The position numbers were made by a program, and so were the translations under genes. Shown here one piece after another: positions 1-12,200 of a stretch of 64,000 nt of DNA. Below the pieces are notes generated by a model. The model did no database searches, was not told where the DNA came from, and saw only the letters and a program-made list of their open reading frames with translations. Position 1 is the first letter of the stretch; each line of letters begins with the position of its first letter. Origin of the DNA: Trichopria drosophilae (taxonomy: Eukaryota; Arthropoda; Insecta; Hymenoptera; Diapriidae). The stretch covers positions 157,194,501 to 157,258,500 of the forward strand of contig CM059582.1 in NCBI GenBank assembly GCA_030407085.1. The letters are read 5' to 3'.

Positions 1-885
1 TTATTTATTTCCGAAAATTCTCGGTCAGTTTTGAATTAATTTCCTTTTCATTTTCTATTATACCGTCTGTAGTAATTGAAATTGCCCCTACAGTGCCCAA
101 ATTGTTTTTTGTCACGAGAAATCGTTTCAGTCACTTTTTATTTACGGTTATGAGTGAAAATGTCTACCTTATCGGTCGAGGACTTTGGAACCCCCTTAAT
201 CCATTAAGTCCGGGAGATGCACATTTTTTATTTGATCTTCGACCATCCTTCTCCATAGGAAATAAGATTGATAATTGACTTGAAAGTGACCAATCTTATC
301 ATTTTCGAGTAGGCTCTTTGGTTTGAAGTAATCAAAATTGCATTTAAGTTGTTTCACCAATCAATATGGCGCGTTATAAATAAAAAATGAACAAAATTTT
401 CGCGACCAAAAGTGCACAAAATCTATGAATTTCAACTAGAAATTTGTTTGTTTTGCCCTGAATCAACGTAACATCGTTAAAATGTAATGTTGTTCGGTTT
501 AAAATAAATAATGAGTTTCAGAAACAAAATAAAAAAAAACATTGAAAAATATTGGAATTTGTAGAACCGGAACGACTTTTTGTACCTTTGATAAAATTTT
601 GGATTATATTTTCATTCCAAACCTCCAGCTTCTGTGAAACAAAGTTCATGCACGTCATTGGATGCGCTGAATATGAATATGATTCTGCAGATTGCCGCAT
701 AGGTCATATTCAAGGTCAAAATGATTCAAACGTGTTTTTGTACTTCTTTTTTGAAATATAAATCTGACGAAAAAGTATTTCCGGCAAAATAGGTAGATAA
801 TGCAATCTACATAAAAAGATTATTTTCATTGCTTTTACATCAACTGTACATAATTCCCTGATGGAATGATAAACACATTTCTACT
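1..885. other. intergenic, AT-rich, no gene seen
   Basis: Only short AT-rich open frames of about 60-70 codons occur, with no recognisable motif and no splice context. I see no repeat structure here that I can define. Confidence 0.6.
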
Positions 886-1054
886 CTCTACATTCCTTGG
901 AGTGAAAATTGAGTCGCTCTTTCACGAACAGTGAAATTTTAACTCTATTGAGGGGTGATATTCCACTCTTCTAGATAGGAGTCTAGATACAAAGAATTTT
1001 TTCTTTCACTCTTAATAAAAGAGTGGCTCACTTTTCACTGCAAGGAATTTAGAG
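886..1054. mobile_element. 169-bp MITE, TTCCTTGCAGTG family copy 1
   Basis: The two ends are inverted copies: left CTCTACATTCCTTGGAGTG and, read on the other strand, right CTCTAAATTCCTTGCAGTG. Both continue into AAA(A/G)TGAG(T/C)C(G/A)CTC. The interior has more GAGTG/CACTC words. No coding capacity. Related copies lie near 16.4 kb and 17.2 kb. The transposase family is unknown. Confidence 0.65.
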
Positions 1055-3180
1055 GGTATATTTCTACATTTTGAGCAATAAAAATAAGCAAAAGGTATAC
1101 ACAGATTCTGTACTCAAATATTCAATTTTGGAGATCCCAAATGATTATTTTGCACAATTTTTGTTAAATACATAAAAACGATTTTTGTTATTAAAACAAG
1201 CGATTATTTTACATTTAATAGAAATTTGGTAAAATGTTGGAAGTATCACTTAAATATGTCAATTTTACAACAAAATTTAATCGTACCCATCTTTGAGAAA
1301 TGTGATTTGTTTTAAAAAAATACTTCCTCTAATTAGGAAGATGACTTAATACTTCGGCTGGCCTGTGGTTGGGGTCGAAATTTTTAAAATGTTCCTTTTC
1401 AATTTTGTTCAGTCCATAATCAATTATCGGTATAATTATATAATATAACTGAAACTGTTAGTAAACGAACGTGTATTAAGAAATAGTGAACTCGACAAAC
1501 TGTTGAAGTTTCTGAGCGAACGAAGCACCACCCCAACACTAGTTTTATTATTAAAATTATAACTGTCAATAACAATATCGAATTACAATTTCTTGATAGA
1601 AATTTGAGGCTCGTCAATACTTACCAGTAAAAACCGTGCTTTTACAAAAATGTTATTATTTGCTAATAATAAAGATTATATTGATATTAAACTGTGAACG
1701 CAGTTTCGTCATTGCAAAATTGTCAGGTACGAAGCATGCCTTTAACTTTCCATAAATCATGGATTTGATTCATAGAGGCACGTTCGTGAGTAACATTTTA
1801 CCAAATTATTGATCAACAACTTCTGATTGCTGATAAGCGACAGGGTAAATTCCTTTTTTGCAACTGTTCTCAATTAATCGCGGAACAATTTTATCGCACT
1901 TTTTAATGCACATTCCTTTATCTTAATTAGAAATAAGCCAGATTTGCATAAAAATCGTAGTGCCACTGAGCTTTTTCTTACACGGAGAATAATTTTTACC
2001 AAAAATAATTCTGCTACCTATGATATTGTAATTAAATTTCACTTTGTCATTAAATGACAGCTATTGAATACCTTACTTAACAGTGAGTAGAACCAGTACT
2101 TTTTAATGTATAGTTCAAACGGTATTTGGCTGCTGATCACCGAGGTAGTATGATCTTATGTGTCAGCCAGAACCGTAATATTGATGTCGACATTTATGTT
2201 TATCGTGATAAATGACCTATGTTATAAGTTTTAACAGAAAATCGACATTCTACAACCTACTAATCAGCAATAATTTCGATGAAAACTTAAATGCAAAAAG
2301 GTTAAACTGTGGAAAAGATATACAGAATTTCATTTTATATCAACAAATGAATAAACCTTAAATTACAAGTTTTATTTATTTTTATTTCCATCAATCGCTA
2401 GAATAATTCCAGGTAATAAATGTTATTTTATTGGAAGTAATTGATAATGAAAACATTTAAATCTTAAAAGAATTTATCTATTGAGGAAGTTTAGCAAAAA
2501 TGATTAAACTGTTTTTCTAAATAGAAAATAGTATATAGTTACTATTTAATCAGTATTTTCTTACTGATAATTGTCTTTACTTATCTCCCATAACTCGAAT
2601 GAGGTCTTTCAGATGTATCCGAATCAAAATAAATTGTAGTTTATTAATAATTCAGTAGAGGTATATCTATTACTCATATCTGTCAATTGAATATTTTCTC
2701 TAGAAAAATCAAAATTAAGAGTTAAATCAAGTTCCTCCTCATTTTCGGTATCTTTGATGCGCAGCATACTATAGGGAATTCTACAGAAATATGACTGCTG
2801 TGCCTCTATCAATGCTTGACCATTTAATTTTTAGTACAAACCACCAGAAGGGGAAGACCTGACAAAAATTATACTTTTACAATTATCAACATTTTTGAAC
2901 AAAAGAATTTCTGTTTGCATTTTTACGATTCTGAACAAATTGTCACTACTAGCTAAATTCCTTGCAGTAAAATGGTACTCTTAACCCTTTGCGGCAAAAT
3001 GGTACGAACGTTGCCCCACCTAGAATTATTCACATTTCACTACTTTGACACATATAGGGACGAAATCTTTTTTACCATTCCGTTCCAATAAATTCATTTT
3101 TATGTAAATTATACAAGACTTTTTTAATATACACGTATTGATAAGGGTCTTAGGTATCGCTGTTTACGAATTTTACGTTA
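1055..3180. other. intergenic, no gene seen
   Basis: AT-rich sequence without coding or structural RNA signals that I recognise. A lone CTAAATTCCTTGCAGT word near 2953 looks like one end of the 886-1054 MITE family without its partner. Confidence 0.5.
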
Positions 3181-3560
3181 GTTTTAACAAATTCAAAATG
3201 GCAGGTCTAATATGGCGGACAACAAAAATTTTAAATTCCGAATCCGACGTTCATTCTGCTAAATTTATTGAATACGGAATATTAAATTTGAGAACATTAG
3301 CCTCGGGTTCGTAATCAGCGTTTCTGAAAACCTTCCAATAACAATTTTTTTTCAAATGGAGTCATTTGTAAAATGTTTTCAAAATGTTTGGCTGACAAAA
3401 TGGATCCGCTGTTTTGCATTTTTTGAAACTAACACCCCCTTCGTGATTAGCAACCCCCCAAAAAACCCGAATAACGAGTAAACCGGCGAATCCGATGAAT
3501 TTAGAAATATTCGTCCGCCATGTTGAATCCGCCAAAAATGCATACCGCAAAAAGTTAAAG
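3180..3560. repeat. dispersed ATGGCGGAY repeat
   Basis: Carries the words AATATGGCGGAC, TCGTAATCAGCG, CCGCCATGTTG and AACACCCCC. The same words recur on either strand at about 4.2-4.35, 22.97-23.1, 23.85-24.03, 53.1-53.65, 55.87-56.13 and 56.88-57.0 kb, so this is a degenerate dispersed family. No coding capacity. Boundaries are approximate. Confidence 0.5.
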
Positions 3561-3664
3561 TGTGAGAATTCACTCCAAGCAAAAGTGAAAGGTATAGATC
3601 ACTCTGCACTGTGAGAAATTTTTGTTTACAGTTAATGTAATAGCTTCATAGTAAAGCTAACAGA

Positions 3665-4390
3665 ATTTAGAGCCGGATTATTACATCTTGCCTTTGTTGG
3701 TTGGATTTTACGATCTTACCTTTGTCGGTTGGATTATTACACCTTGCCTTTGTTTGTTGGATTATACTATCTTACCTTTCCCGGTCGGATTATTACATCT
3801 TGCCTTTGTTGGTTGGATTTTACGATCTTACCTTTGACGGTCGGATTATTACATCTTGCCTTTTTTGGTTGGATTTGACGATCTTACTTTTGTTGGTTGG
3901 ATTATACGATCTTACCTTGGCCCAAGGGCGTCCACAAGGAGGGGCAAGAGGGGCTGTTGCCCCTCCCCCCCCCCGTGGCCCGACAGTGTGTATTTATTAG
4001 TATATGTAACTTATATTAACATATAGTCGCATATTTAACGTTGCCTCCCCCTGAAAATAATCCTGCGGACGCCCATGCCTTGGCCGGTTGCCGGATTATT
4101 ATATCTTACCTTGGTCGGAGTATTGCATCTTGCATTTGGTAAACTTTAACGTGTTTCAAGCGAATTGCATTTGATTTTTTAAAATATGACTTCAGATTTG
4201 TAATCAGCGACCCCAAAAAAAAAACCCGAGTAATAATTTTTAGGCAAATTAGATCGATTTTCCAAAAAGTCGTCCGCCATATTGGATCCGCCATTTTGAA
4301 ATGTTAAAATCTGACTTCAGATTCGTAATCAGCAGCCAAAAATCTGTAAAGTATAAATGTGAAATTGATGTACATTTTTTATTGGACACA
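3665..4390. repeat. tandem TTACCTTTG array with flanking repeat
   Basis: A unit of roughly 50-56 bp (GGATTATTACATCTTGCC followed by TTGTTGGTTGGATTTTACG and TTACCTTTG) is repeated about five times up to 3920. Sequence shared in inverted orientation with 22.9-23.1 kb follows at 4135-4390. The array is interrupted at 3923-4077 by a hAT-like MITE. It looks like a fragment of the same family as the 2.4-kb element at 21859-24277. An open frame across the array is a repeat artefact. Confidence 0.7.
3923..4077. mobile_element. 155-bp hAT-like MITE with 8-bp target duplication
   Basis: Begins CAAGGGCGTCCACAAGGA and ends with the inverted form (CATGGGCGTCCGCAGGA on the opposite strand). It is flanked by the perfect 8-bp direct repeat CCTTGGCC at 3915-3922 and 4078-4085. 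Eight-bp duplications and CA...TG ends are typical of the hAT superfamily. It sits inside the tandem array at 3665-4390, so it inserted after that array formed. No coding capacity. Confidence 0.8.
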
Positions 4391-7300
4391 TATTTGTAGG
4401 TCTACAAAAACAACCGAAGGTCTTGAAATGAAATTCGCAAGAGAAAGGCCACTGAACTGTATAACCCTTCAGCTTCTTTTTGAGATATTACATATGATAA
4501 TTTTGCTTCCAATATACTTTTGGAGTTTTGCTGCCTGTTTTGCATCGTTTTTTTCATTTGACGTTTACTTCAAAATGAGTTTTTGAGATAAACGTGACAA
4601 TGATAATAATAGAACAAATTTACTCAAACAACATTTTTCAAAGATCAAAAAAGTAATACAAAATTTCATAGATAAGGATTTTGAAGTGATGATAAAGAAA
4701 TCCCTCATGTATCTGTAAGAGGGATATTTTTAAAAGGCCCTTACAAAAAATGCCAAAAAAAGTTATATGGACATAGTTTAAATTGCATGTTTCATTTTCA
4801 TACTTCATTTTTCCCAAAAAATTCAAAAATACAAAAAAATATTGTAAAAGAAAAAGAAAAGGAAGTAAATAGGACCATAATACGACTATATCCTCATCGT
4901 TGGTCCTGGCTTACGCGGAAAGAGGGAAATATTGAGTTTCTGCTGGTTTCGAAAACTGTAATATCTGTGCCATATCTTCGATTTTAATTTTAAAATTGAG
5001 ACAATAATATGTTTCCTTATTATTCAAATACATTTGATAAACATTAAATTAACTTAACATCAATGATGAATATATGTTTAAAAATACAGAAATGTCGATA
5101 TCTTAAAAAAGGATTTTGTCGCCTTTATTATTTCTAAGAGACCGTGAACTTCTTTTCATATTCAACTAAAAATATTGCTCAAAAGATAGTTTTCAAGACA
5201 AAAATCGGGTTCTTTCGAAAATAATTGTTTAAAGCTTTTAACATATATCTCATTATCGAATTTTGATAACGGAAATCTGACAGAGCGACCAATTACATCG
5301 ACATACATCGACATTTTTTAAAATTTTCGTTTAATGCCAAATAACTATAATTAAAAATCTTGGAAAAAGTTGTGTCCTTTTGAGAGTTATACGAGTAGTA
5401 ACTCATAATGGGTTAATGCAAACAACCTTATCCCAAGGATACTCGTTTAAAGAACGTAAAATACGTGAAAGCCTCTACCCGGTAGATTGTTTAATTTAGA
5501 AAACCTACAGCAATCTGTGCAACTCATTAGTATCAAAAAAAGGCTTATAAAATATGAATGAGAATAATATTAATTACTTGCTAATAATAAATACGATTTT
5601 AAATATTGACTTTGTATTGTGTTTATTAACCCACACACGGAGAAATGGATTAGTTGGGGCACCCAACCGCACTCAGGTTCAGACAATAAATTGATTGGGG
5701 CAACAAAAGAACTAGTTAATTTATGACTATATATACTAATCAATTTATGAGATTTGCGATCCAATTAGTTGACAAGTAACAATTTTTTTTGCTAGTGAAA
5801 CTATTTACTTATTTGTTCCAACCAATTTCTCGTCTGGATGTAATGTGAGAGGTTGGCCCAAAAAATCCTTTTTTTTTTCGTACAAATAAGCGAATTCACA
5901 TTAATTCTTTTGGGTGTAGTGCACTAAAAGAGTTATACTAAAAATATTTTTTAAATACTAAAATTAGACTTTTAATGCTTACAAATGGTTTAATAATTGA
6001 AACATCGCCTGTCAAATAAAAAATAACAATGTTTGCATTGTAGGGGAAACGTATATTTTTGTGTTTATTGTATCAATGTTATTATCTCTGTTAATATTAT
6101 TATTGTTACTGTTTTCATGACTCACGTGTATTTACTACGGAGAAAGTGATTAAGCATTACATGATCACTTTAATGTTATTTAATTTGCTTATATTAATAG
6201 ATTAATTTGATAATTTGTTCCAAACATTAATAGATCGGTATTTTTATATGACCGTTTTTCTGTGTATATTTAATTTATTCCTAGAATCTTTCTGGCATTA
6301 TCGAAATAGTAAATTTAGCAATTCCATTTTTTTCCTATTCATTTAGCAGGAGATATTATCATACAAATGTTTCACAGAGACAACACTATTAGATTTTATC
6401 TTATCATTTCATTGAAATACATTATTTACAAGATTTATATTTTAATTGTACAATGAAATTATATTTATATTGGCAATATTTCCTTCCAAATGGTGTAGTA
6501 TTATTACTGTGAAACAATAACACAGGATTAACAGATTTAGAATTTGCAATAACGCACATTCATCGACTCACAAGCCAGTATTGACGAAGACCATTAAACT
6601 ATTGAATGCTGATTATCTACTTGCTTAATAAACTATACTTATATTCCCGAACAAACTGTATTTAATTTAACTGTATTTACGTGATTTTACTCAGTTTTAA
6701 TTCACGCTTATCGATGAACATTTCGGGTCATTATAAGATCTTTGTCCATGTATGTTTGAATGGATTTGTTACCTCACCCCCAATTAATGAAGGAAGTGTC
6801 GAACTATATTAGATGCGACATAATTAGACAGTATCTAGTTATTGCTACATTATTGGAATGAATTTGTTTATACGAACATTGAATTATCATACGATAACTT
6901 TCAGTAAATGTAAACAGATTAGACCAATTACGAAATTGATATTCTTGAATCTAAGAATGAAGATAAAATTGTCTGTTAATGGAGTAACAATTAGATTTTT
7001 CGGTAAAAACACTTTTCAAAATAAGGTATTACCTTAGCATACTGAAGAATCAAATTTAAAGTAACGATATATTGAATGATGTAATAAAAGCTGTATTGTT
7101 GACTTCGTGCACTCATCAAGGAAATATTAATTTAAAAACAACTACATAAGACCAATGGATGAATTTTGTATGCTTCTTTTAAAATTTTGTTTCGGTTTGA
7201 TTGACATTGGATCCTAAAATCTGCAATAAATGAAAGCGATCAAAAAGCATTCATTTCATTTTAACTTGTTACTGCTAAATCATTATCCTTGGTGCACTAT

Positions 7301-7750
7301 GAATGTATAAAAATCTGATCGGTTTTTATTTCTTTTATAATTTATGGATAAAAATCGAAATCTGCATGAGAAAACCAAGAAACTAAAGCATTGTTATATG
7401 ATTCTATTCTAACGAAGTTAAAAATGATAGTGGGAAAAAACATCGGAAAACTGGGGGAGTTCGTCTGTGAGGAGAGACAGTCCCAGGCGAGCAACAAGTG
7501 CAGGTTTTATCAATAAAATTTTTACTCTTTATCGTAAGACCAAATGAATAATCACGAGAATATAACGAATTTTCCAAAACTCAAGTGTAAACAGAAAGCT
7601 GAAGTGGAAAAATAGAGCAGAACATTACAAAACTGTTTTAAGCTACTGGTCCAGGGTTGCACTGGATAAGCTCGCATTAAATGTGATTAACTGCTGATTA
7701 CTGCAGAAATTGCATAGTGATAATGAGATCGTTGAATCAGTTAATGGTCG
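4391..7750. other. intergenic, no gene seen
   Basis: AT-rich DNA with only short random open frames. ACACGGAGAA-type words at about 1980, 5636 and 6135 may be single ends of another small element family, but I could not pair them convincingly. Confidence 0.45.
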
Positions 7751-9280
7751 TCCACGGTGGGCTTGAACCACGGGAAGATAAATCGTTCACCTAAATGGGA
7801 TGTCTTTTTTTAGTTGAATGCTACAGACATTCTTGAAAAAAGCCTCTTTTAAACCAATTTTTTTAGTCTATCGTTGTTGCTTTTTGAGGCTCTCTTAGAG
7901 TCAAACTTTATGAAACAAAACTAATCTTTTTCCAAGCTCTACAACTTTCTCATATATGCAATCTCTCTAACTATTTAGAGAAAAAAGAGAGAAATCGCAA
8001 TAATAGACATTTTTTCCCTCTTTTGTCGGTTCTAATATGAGAAATTATTCTATTGTTAAATTTTACAGTTCATTGCTTGTCAGGCAACACAATAGCAATG
8101 GTAACAAGGTGCCAATTCTGACAAAGTTTGCTTTACTAAATCATTAGATTCTGATTACAGCAAATGTATAGATCAGTTCAAAAAAAGTCATTTGGTCCTA
8201 GAAATTTCAATTGCCCGTTAAGTGCATAATATTTTTGTAGATGTTAGAGAATTTTGTGAAAAATATCACACAGTACTAAGCATATTCAGTGAACAAGCCT
8301 TTGAATTAGTCCATTTAGTACTTAAAACTATTTGATCTGAACATAAAGTTAGTGTAACGCATGCGCAATACGAACTTCACTTATTAAGGAGGTTCACCAG
8401 GTCAAAGAATTAACATTGAGAATTTAACGAAAAAATTATAGTAGGTTAAACAATGAAAGAAATTAATGCCTGCAAAGTTTCAAGCCCCTAGGTACCTTCA
8501 GAGCAGAGAAATTAATAAAAATGTTCACGATTCTTTAACATTGAGTTTTATGGGAACAAGTATATATTCATGAAATTCTTATTGAATTAACATTGAGTTT
8601 TTCGTAAAATTTATACTACTGATAAAAAAATTTGTGAGATTTTATTTGCAGAAAGAAAAACGTCCCTTCCTACCTTTAGAGACGAGAAATAAAATAAACA
8701 TTTAGCTAAAAGGGTCATTTTTGGTTATGTTGATGGACGGCAACGTCTTAGGAAGCATACCACCGAAGTCATATTGGCGTCCGTTCCATATTTGACTCGA
8801 TAGGTACCTAGTGAACCTCCTTAAAAGCTTTTTGTGGATTTAAGGGTCTTGATATTTAAATTTAAATAATGACAAATTTGTTAAAATGTAAATAAATGTT
8901 GTAATTAATTGTAACATTAAAGTATCGTTAATTCTATGATGTTGCAACAAGTTAGAATCTATAAAAGAAGAAAAATGCTTATTTTTACGGTTTTTCTAAC
9001 TTTTTCTCTCAATAGTTAGCGAAATTGCGTATATGGGAAAGTTGTAGAGCTTGAAAAGACAATTTTCATCCGTTATTTGTTTTCTTTTTAATAAAATTTG
9101 AGTCGAGGAGAGCCTCACAAAGTCACAACTGCGATAGAATACAAAAAATAGTTTTTTTAAAGGGCTCTAACCATTATTTTGATTTTCGAGGCAAAATACT
9201 CAGGAATGTTTACAGAACTGAAAAAGAAAATCCTGTTCAGGTGGACTATTTATTTACCCGTGGGTCAAGTCCACCGTGCG
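7751..9280. mobile_element. 1.5-kb long-inverted-repeat element
   Basis: The left end TCCACGGTGGGCTTGAACCA is matched on the opposite strand at the right end by GCACGGTGGACTTGACCCA. The arms continue, diverged, for roughly 300 bp: the left arm near 7880-8060 (GCTCTACAACTTTC, CTAACTATTTAGAG) pairs with 8985-9125 (GGAAAGTTGTAGAGCTTG, CTCTCAATAGTTAGC). A second TTAA-flanked element sits in the loop at 8388-8820. No coding capacity, so this is a non-autonomous foldback-like element. Weak symmetry continues outward to about 7671. Confidence 0.65.
8388..8820. mobile_element. 433-bp TTAA-flanked nested MITE
   Basis: Ends GGAGGTTCACCAGGT and, inverted, GGAGGTTCACTAGGT. TTAA directly abuts both sides (8384-8387 and 8821-8824), which suggests a piggyBac-type insertion. 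The interior has about three imperfect direct copies of TTAACATTGAG followed by an A-rich stretch. It lies in the loop of the 7751-9280 element and is therefore younger than it. Confidence 0.6.
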
Positions 9281-12200
9281 CTTAATTCACATTGATGCGA
9301 TTAGGTGGTGCTTATTTGTTTACAACTAGCGGAAAAAGCCCTTAAAATTTCACGAAAAACTACATTAATAAATTAATTTGTATTAACTTGTTTTCCCCTT
9401 TTCTGAGAAAACTAACTTTCAAAATATTTTGTTTTAAATGCAGAACAGGTTATAGTAGTCATTTACATTAACCCGTTGGATGTCAAAGAAATTTCCAACA
9501 TGTATTAATACACACGTTTCTTTTGTAACCGAGTTAAATCAGATGGAAAACCACGTAAAATTTAGAAAGTTATGAACCAGCTGTGTATTTTGGGGTCCTG
9601 AATAACAGTCTAAAAGTCCCCATCGATAGAGCTTGTGCTAGCTGAGCCATCTTAAGAATAAGCTCCAAAAAATAAGTATAAATAAGAGAAAATATGCATT
9701 TTTAGGATTTGGTATACGGGAAAAAGTTGTTGCTAATAACATTTTGAACAATTTACTTTTTTTTTTAAAGTTGTCTAGGCGCAAAACTTACTGAGGTAGA
9801 ATTTTTTTAGTGAATGTCATTTTTTTTTTAGGTTTTGAGCGTTTTTTTACTTATAACTAAAAACCATTTTATTACATTTTGAACAATTTTTATTTTTAAG
9901 AAATTGTCGTACATGCAAAATTCACCGAAATATGACACATTAATGTAGATGTTGGTTATCAGTTGTAAGGTTTTGTATGTTTTCTTATAACTCGGAAACG
10001 CGTCATCTTCGTAGACAATTGCGCGGATCAAGCAGATGGTTATTAAATTTCCTTTCATTTGGTATATTGCAAAGTTAGAAAATTATAACTGCAGTTTTAA
10101 AAGTACATTTACTTTAATAGTACATGTATTTTTCAATGTAATTAAAAGAAAGACATGCTGGTCAATAATGTCTTTAGTATGTTTATTCAGTTTCACAATG
10201 GATGTATTCAGGGAAATAGGATCGATTTTACTTCTGTATATTTGTGGCTTAATTTGTATTTTATTCAATAGTTGCATGAATAAAAACGTTGAATGATGTT
10301 CATGGCCTGCAAGTTATTAGATCTGGAATGCTCCAAAAGGGGGCTGCTAAATATTTAACGAGTAATTATCAGCACGAGACTATGTGAAATATAATTGGAT
10401 GATCGAACGCATTTACCTGCTATGAAGTTATTACCAATCGTAATTATATTAAAAGCCTCTTTTGAAATGATTATACAATCCTCCCCAGAATTTTGGTTAT
10501 ATAAGGTGAAAAAAACTCCATACAGTCAAATTTGCCCACCCTAGTAGTTGCACAAAACGCTATTTTGAGCTGCATGACAGGAATAATTGATATTGAAATT
10601 ATATTTCAACATTTTCAAACCAAAGGCAAAAGATTATTAACAATTTAGAAATTTGATTTTTTCAATCTGGAGCAAATTTGTTTAGATTCTTTCGACAATT
10701 CTAAATAAAAAATATCTATTGCAAGTTTTTCGTAAAATGTATATTTTCGGAGATAAAAAATGTCGCATTTTAAAAAAATGCATTTTTTGCAGTAAAATCC
10801 CTCTTTTGAACCCCTTATCGCAAGATTAAGATACATGCTAAATTTGAAAATTTGACACGAGTAACCTAACATCAGAAACATTTCTTTCCTATACATTTTT
10901 ACCCCAAATTTCATGTCCAAAAAACAGGCACATTTTTGCTACTTTTTAGGGTGGCTCTTTATTTAGCAATCTTCCCAATTATATGTGAAGCATAACTAAG
11001 AAAATTGCTCATTATTTAACGCATTTGATGTATTATTATTTATTTTCAGCAATAATATTACTTACCTAATCTAGCAGGAAACAAATCTAGCTGAATTCCT
11101 TGAATTTTAAGGTTTTATAAGTTAAACTAAAGTGACCGTGTATTATTTAATACTATTCGATTTCTTACTTGTACCAGCCAATATGCAGCAAGTTAGCAAG
11201 GTGAAGATTTCACTCAATTTCAACTGTCCTTCATTTAAAGTAGACTATAAACTTATATATGACGCAAGCGTCGCATAAGTTTGATTACTGATTTAAATTC
11301 AACGGGAAAAATACATAAGAATAAACTATCGAAGTGTTTTGGCAATGTATTTTACCGTTAATCAATGCTTTTGAGTATTTTTCAAAAATACATATGGGAA
11401 TTGTGTTTCAGCCAAACAACTTTTTTGTGTGCCTTTGTTAGTAAGTTATTGAGTTACATATAACCGTCGAGCAGTTATTTAAACCCTTCATTGTTCAATT
11501 CAATATCACCTCTGCTATTGAGAAACTATCAAATCATAATATATTTATTAAATATTATTGATGTATATTGTCAGATTGTCTTATCGCTTTCTGAACTACG
11601 TTTCGTTGTGGTAATATATGATATATGACGAGGATTCGTAAGAAAAGAACATTTTTCTATTTTCATCCAACATTTCATATTCTCTTATTGAGAAACTAAA
11701 GACTAACTCCGCTATAGACGTCTTAATAATTGATTCGTCCCAAGCTATAGTTTTCCGGAAGTTCTCTCACGAAGTTCGAATATTTCGTTACGATTATATA
11801 AGTTTCGAATATCAACAGACGTTATTTGGTTATACAGGTTTGATGAATTCCAAGAACTCCATAAAAATGTGGAGAAAATTCGAAACTTCAAACATAAAAT
11901 ATAATCTTTTTATGATATGAACTGCAGTAACAACGACTCATCAATAGTAATATTTCTAAAAATTTAAATTAGCATAAAAACAATATTTATAACAATATAT
12001 TTTGGAAGTGCACTTCCGAGTACAAAGCAATGAGGAGTTTAAAGTTATTAATAGCTTTTAAAATAAATCATAAGTTGTATACTTTGCCAAATAACGGAAA
12101 TCTGAATGTATTAATAAATATTTTATTGCTGCACTCTTTTAATTTGAAACAGTGATACTTATTGGGAATTCACTATCGATTTCCAACAAGAACGTAGCCT

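Noticed and set aside
3701..4000. 99-codon open frame
   Set aside because: It spans the tandem TTACCTTTG array and the hAT-like MITE; it is a repeat artefact.
10036..10296. 86-codon hydrophobic frame
   Set aside because: Hydrophobicity follows from T-rich codons; no signal-anchor plus domain pattern and no splice context.
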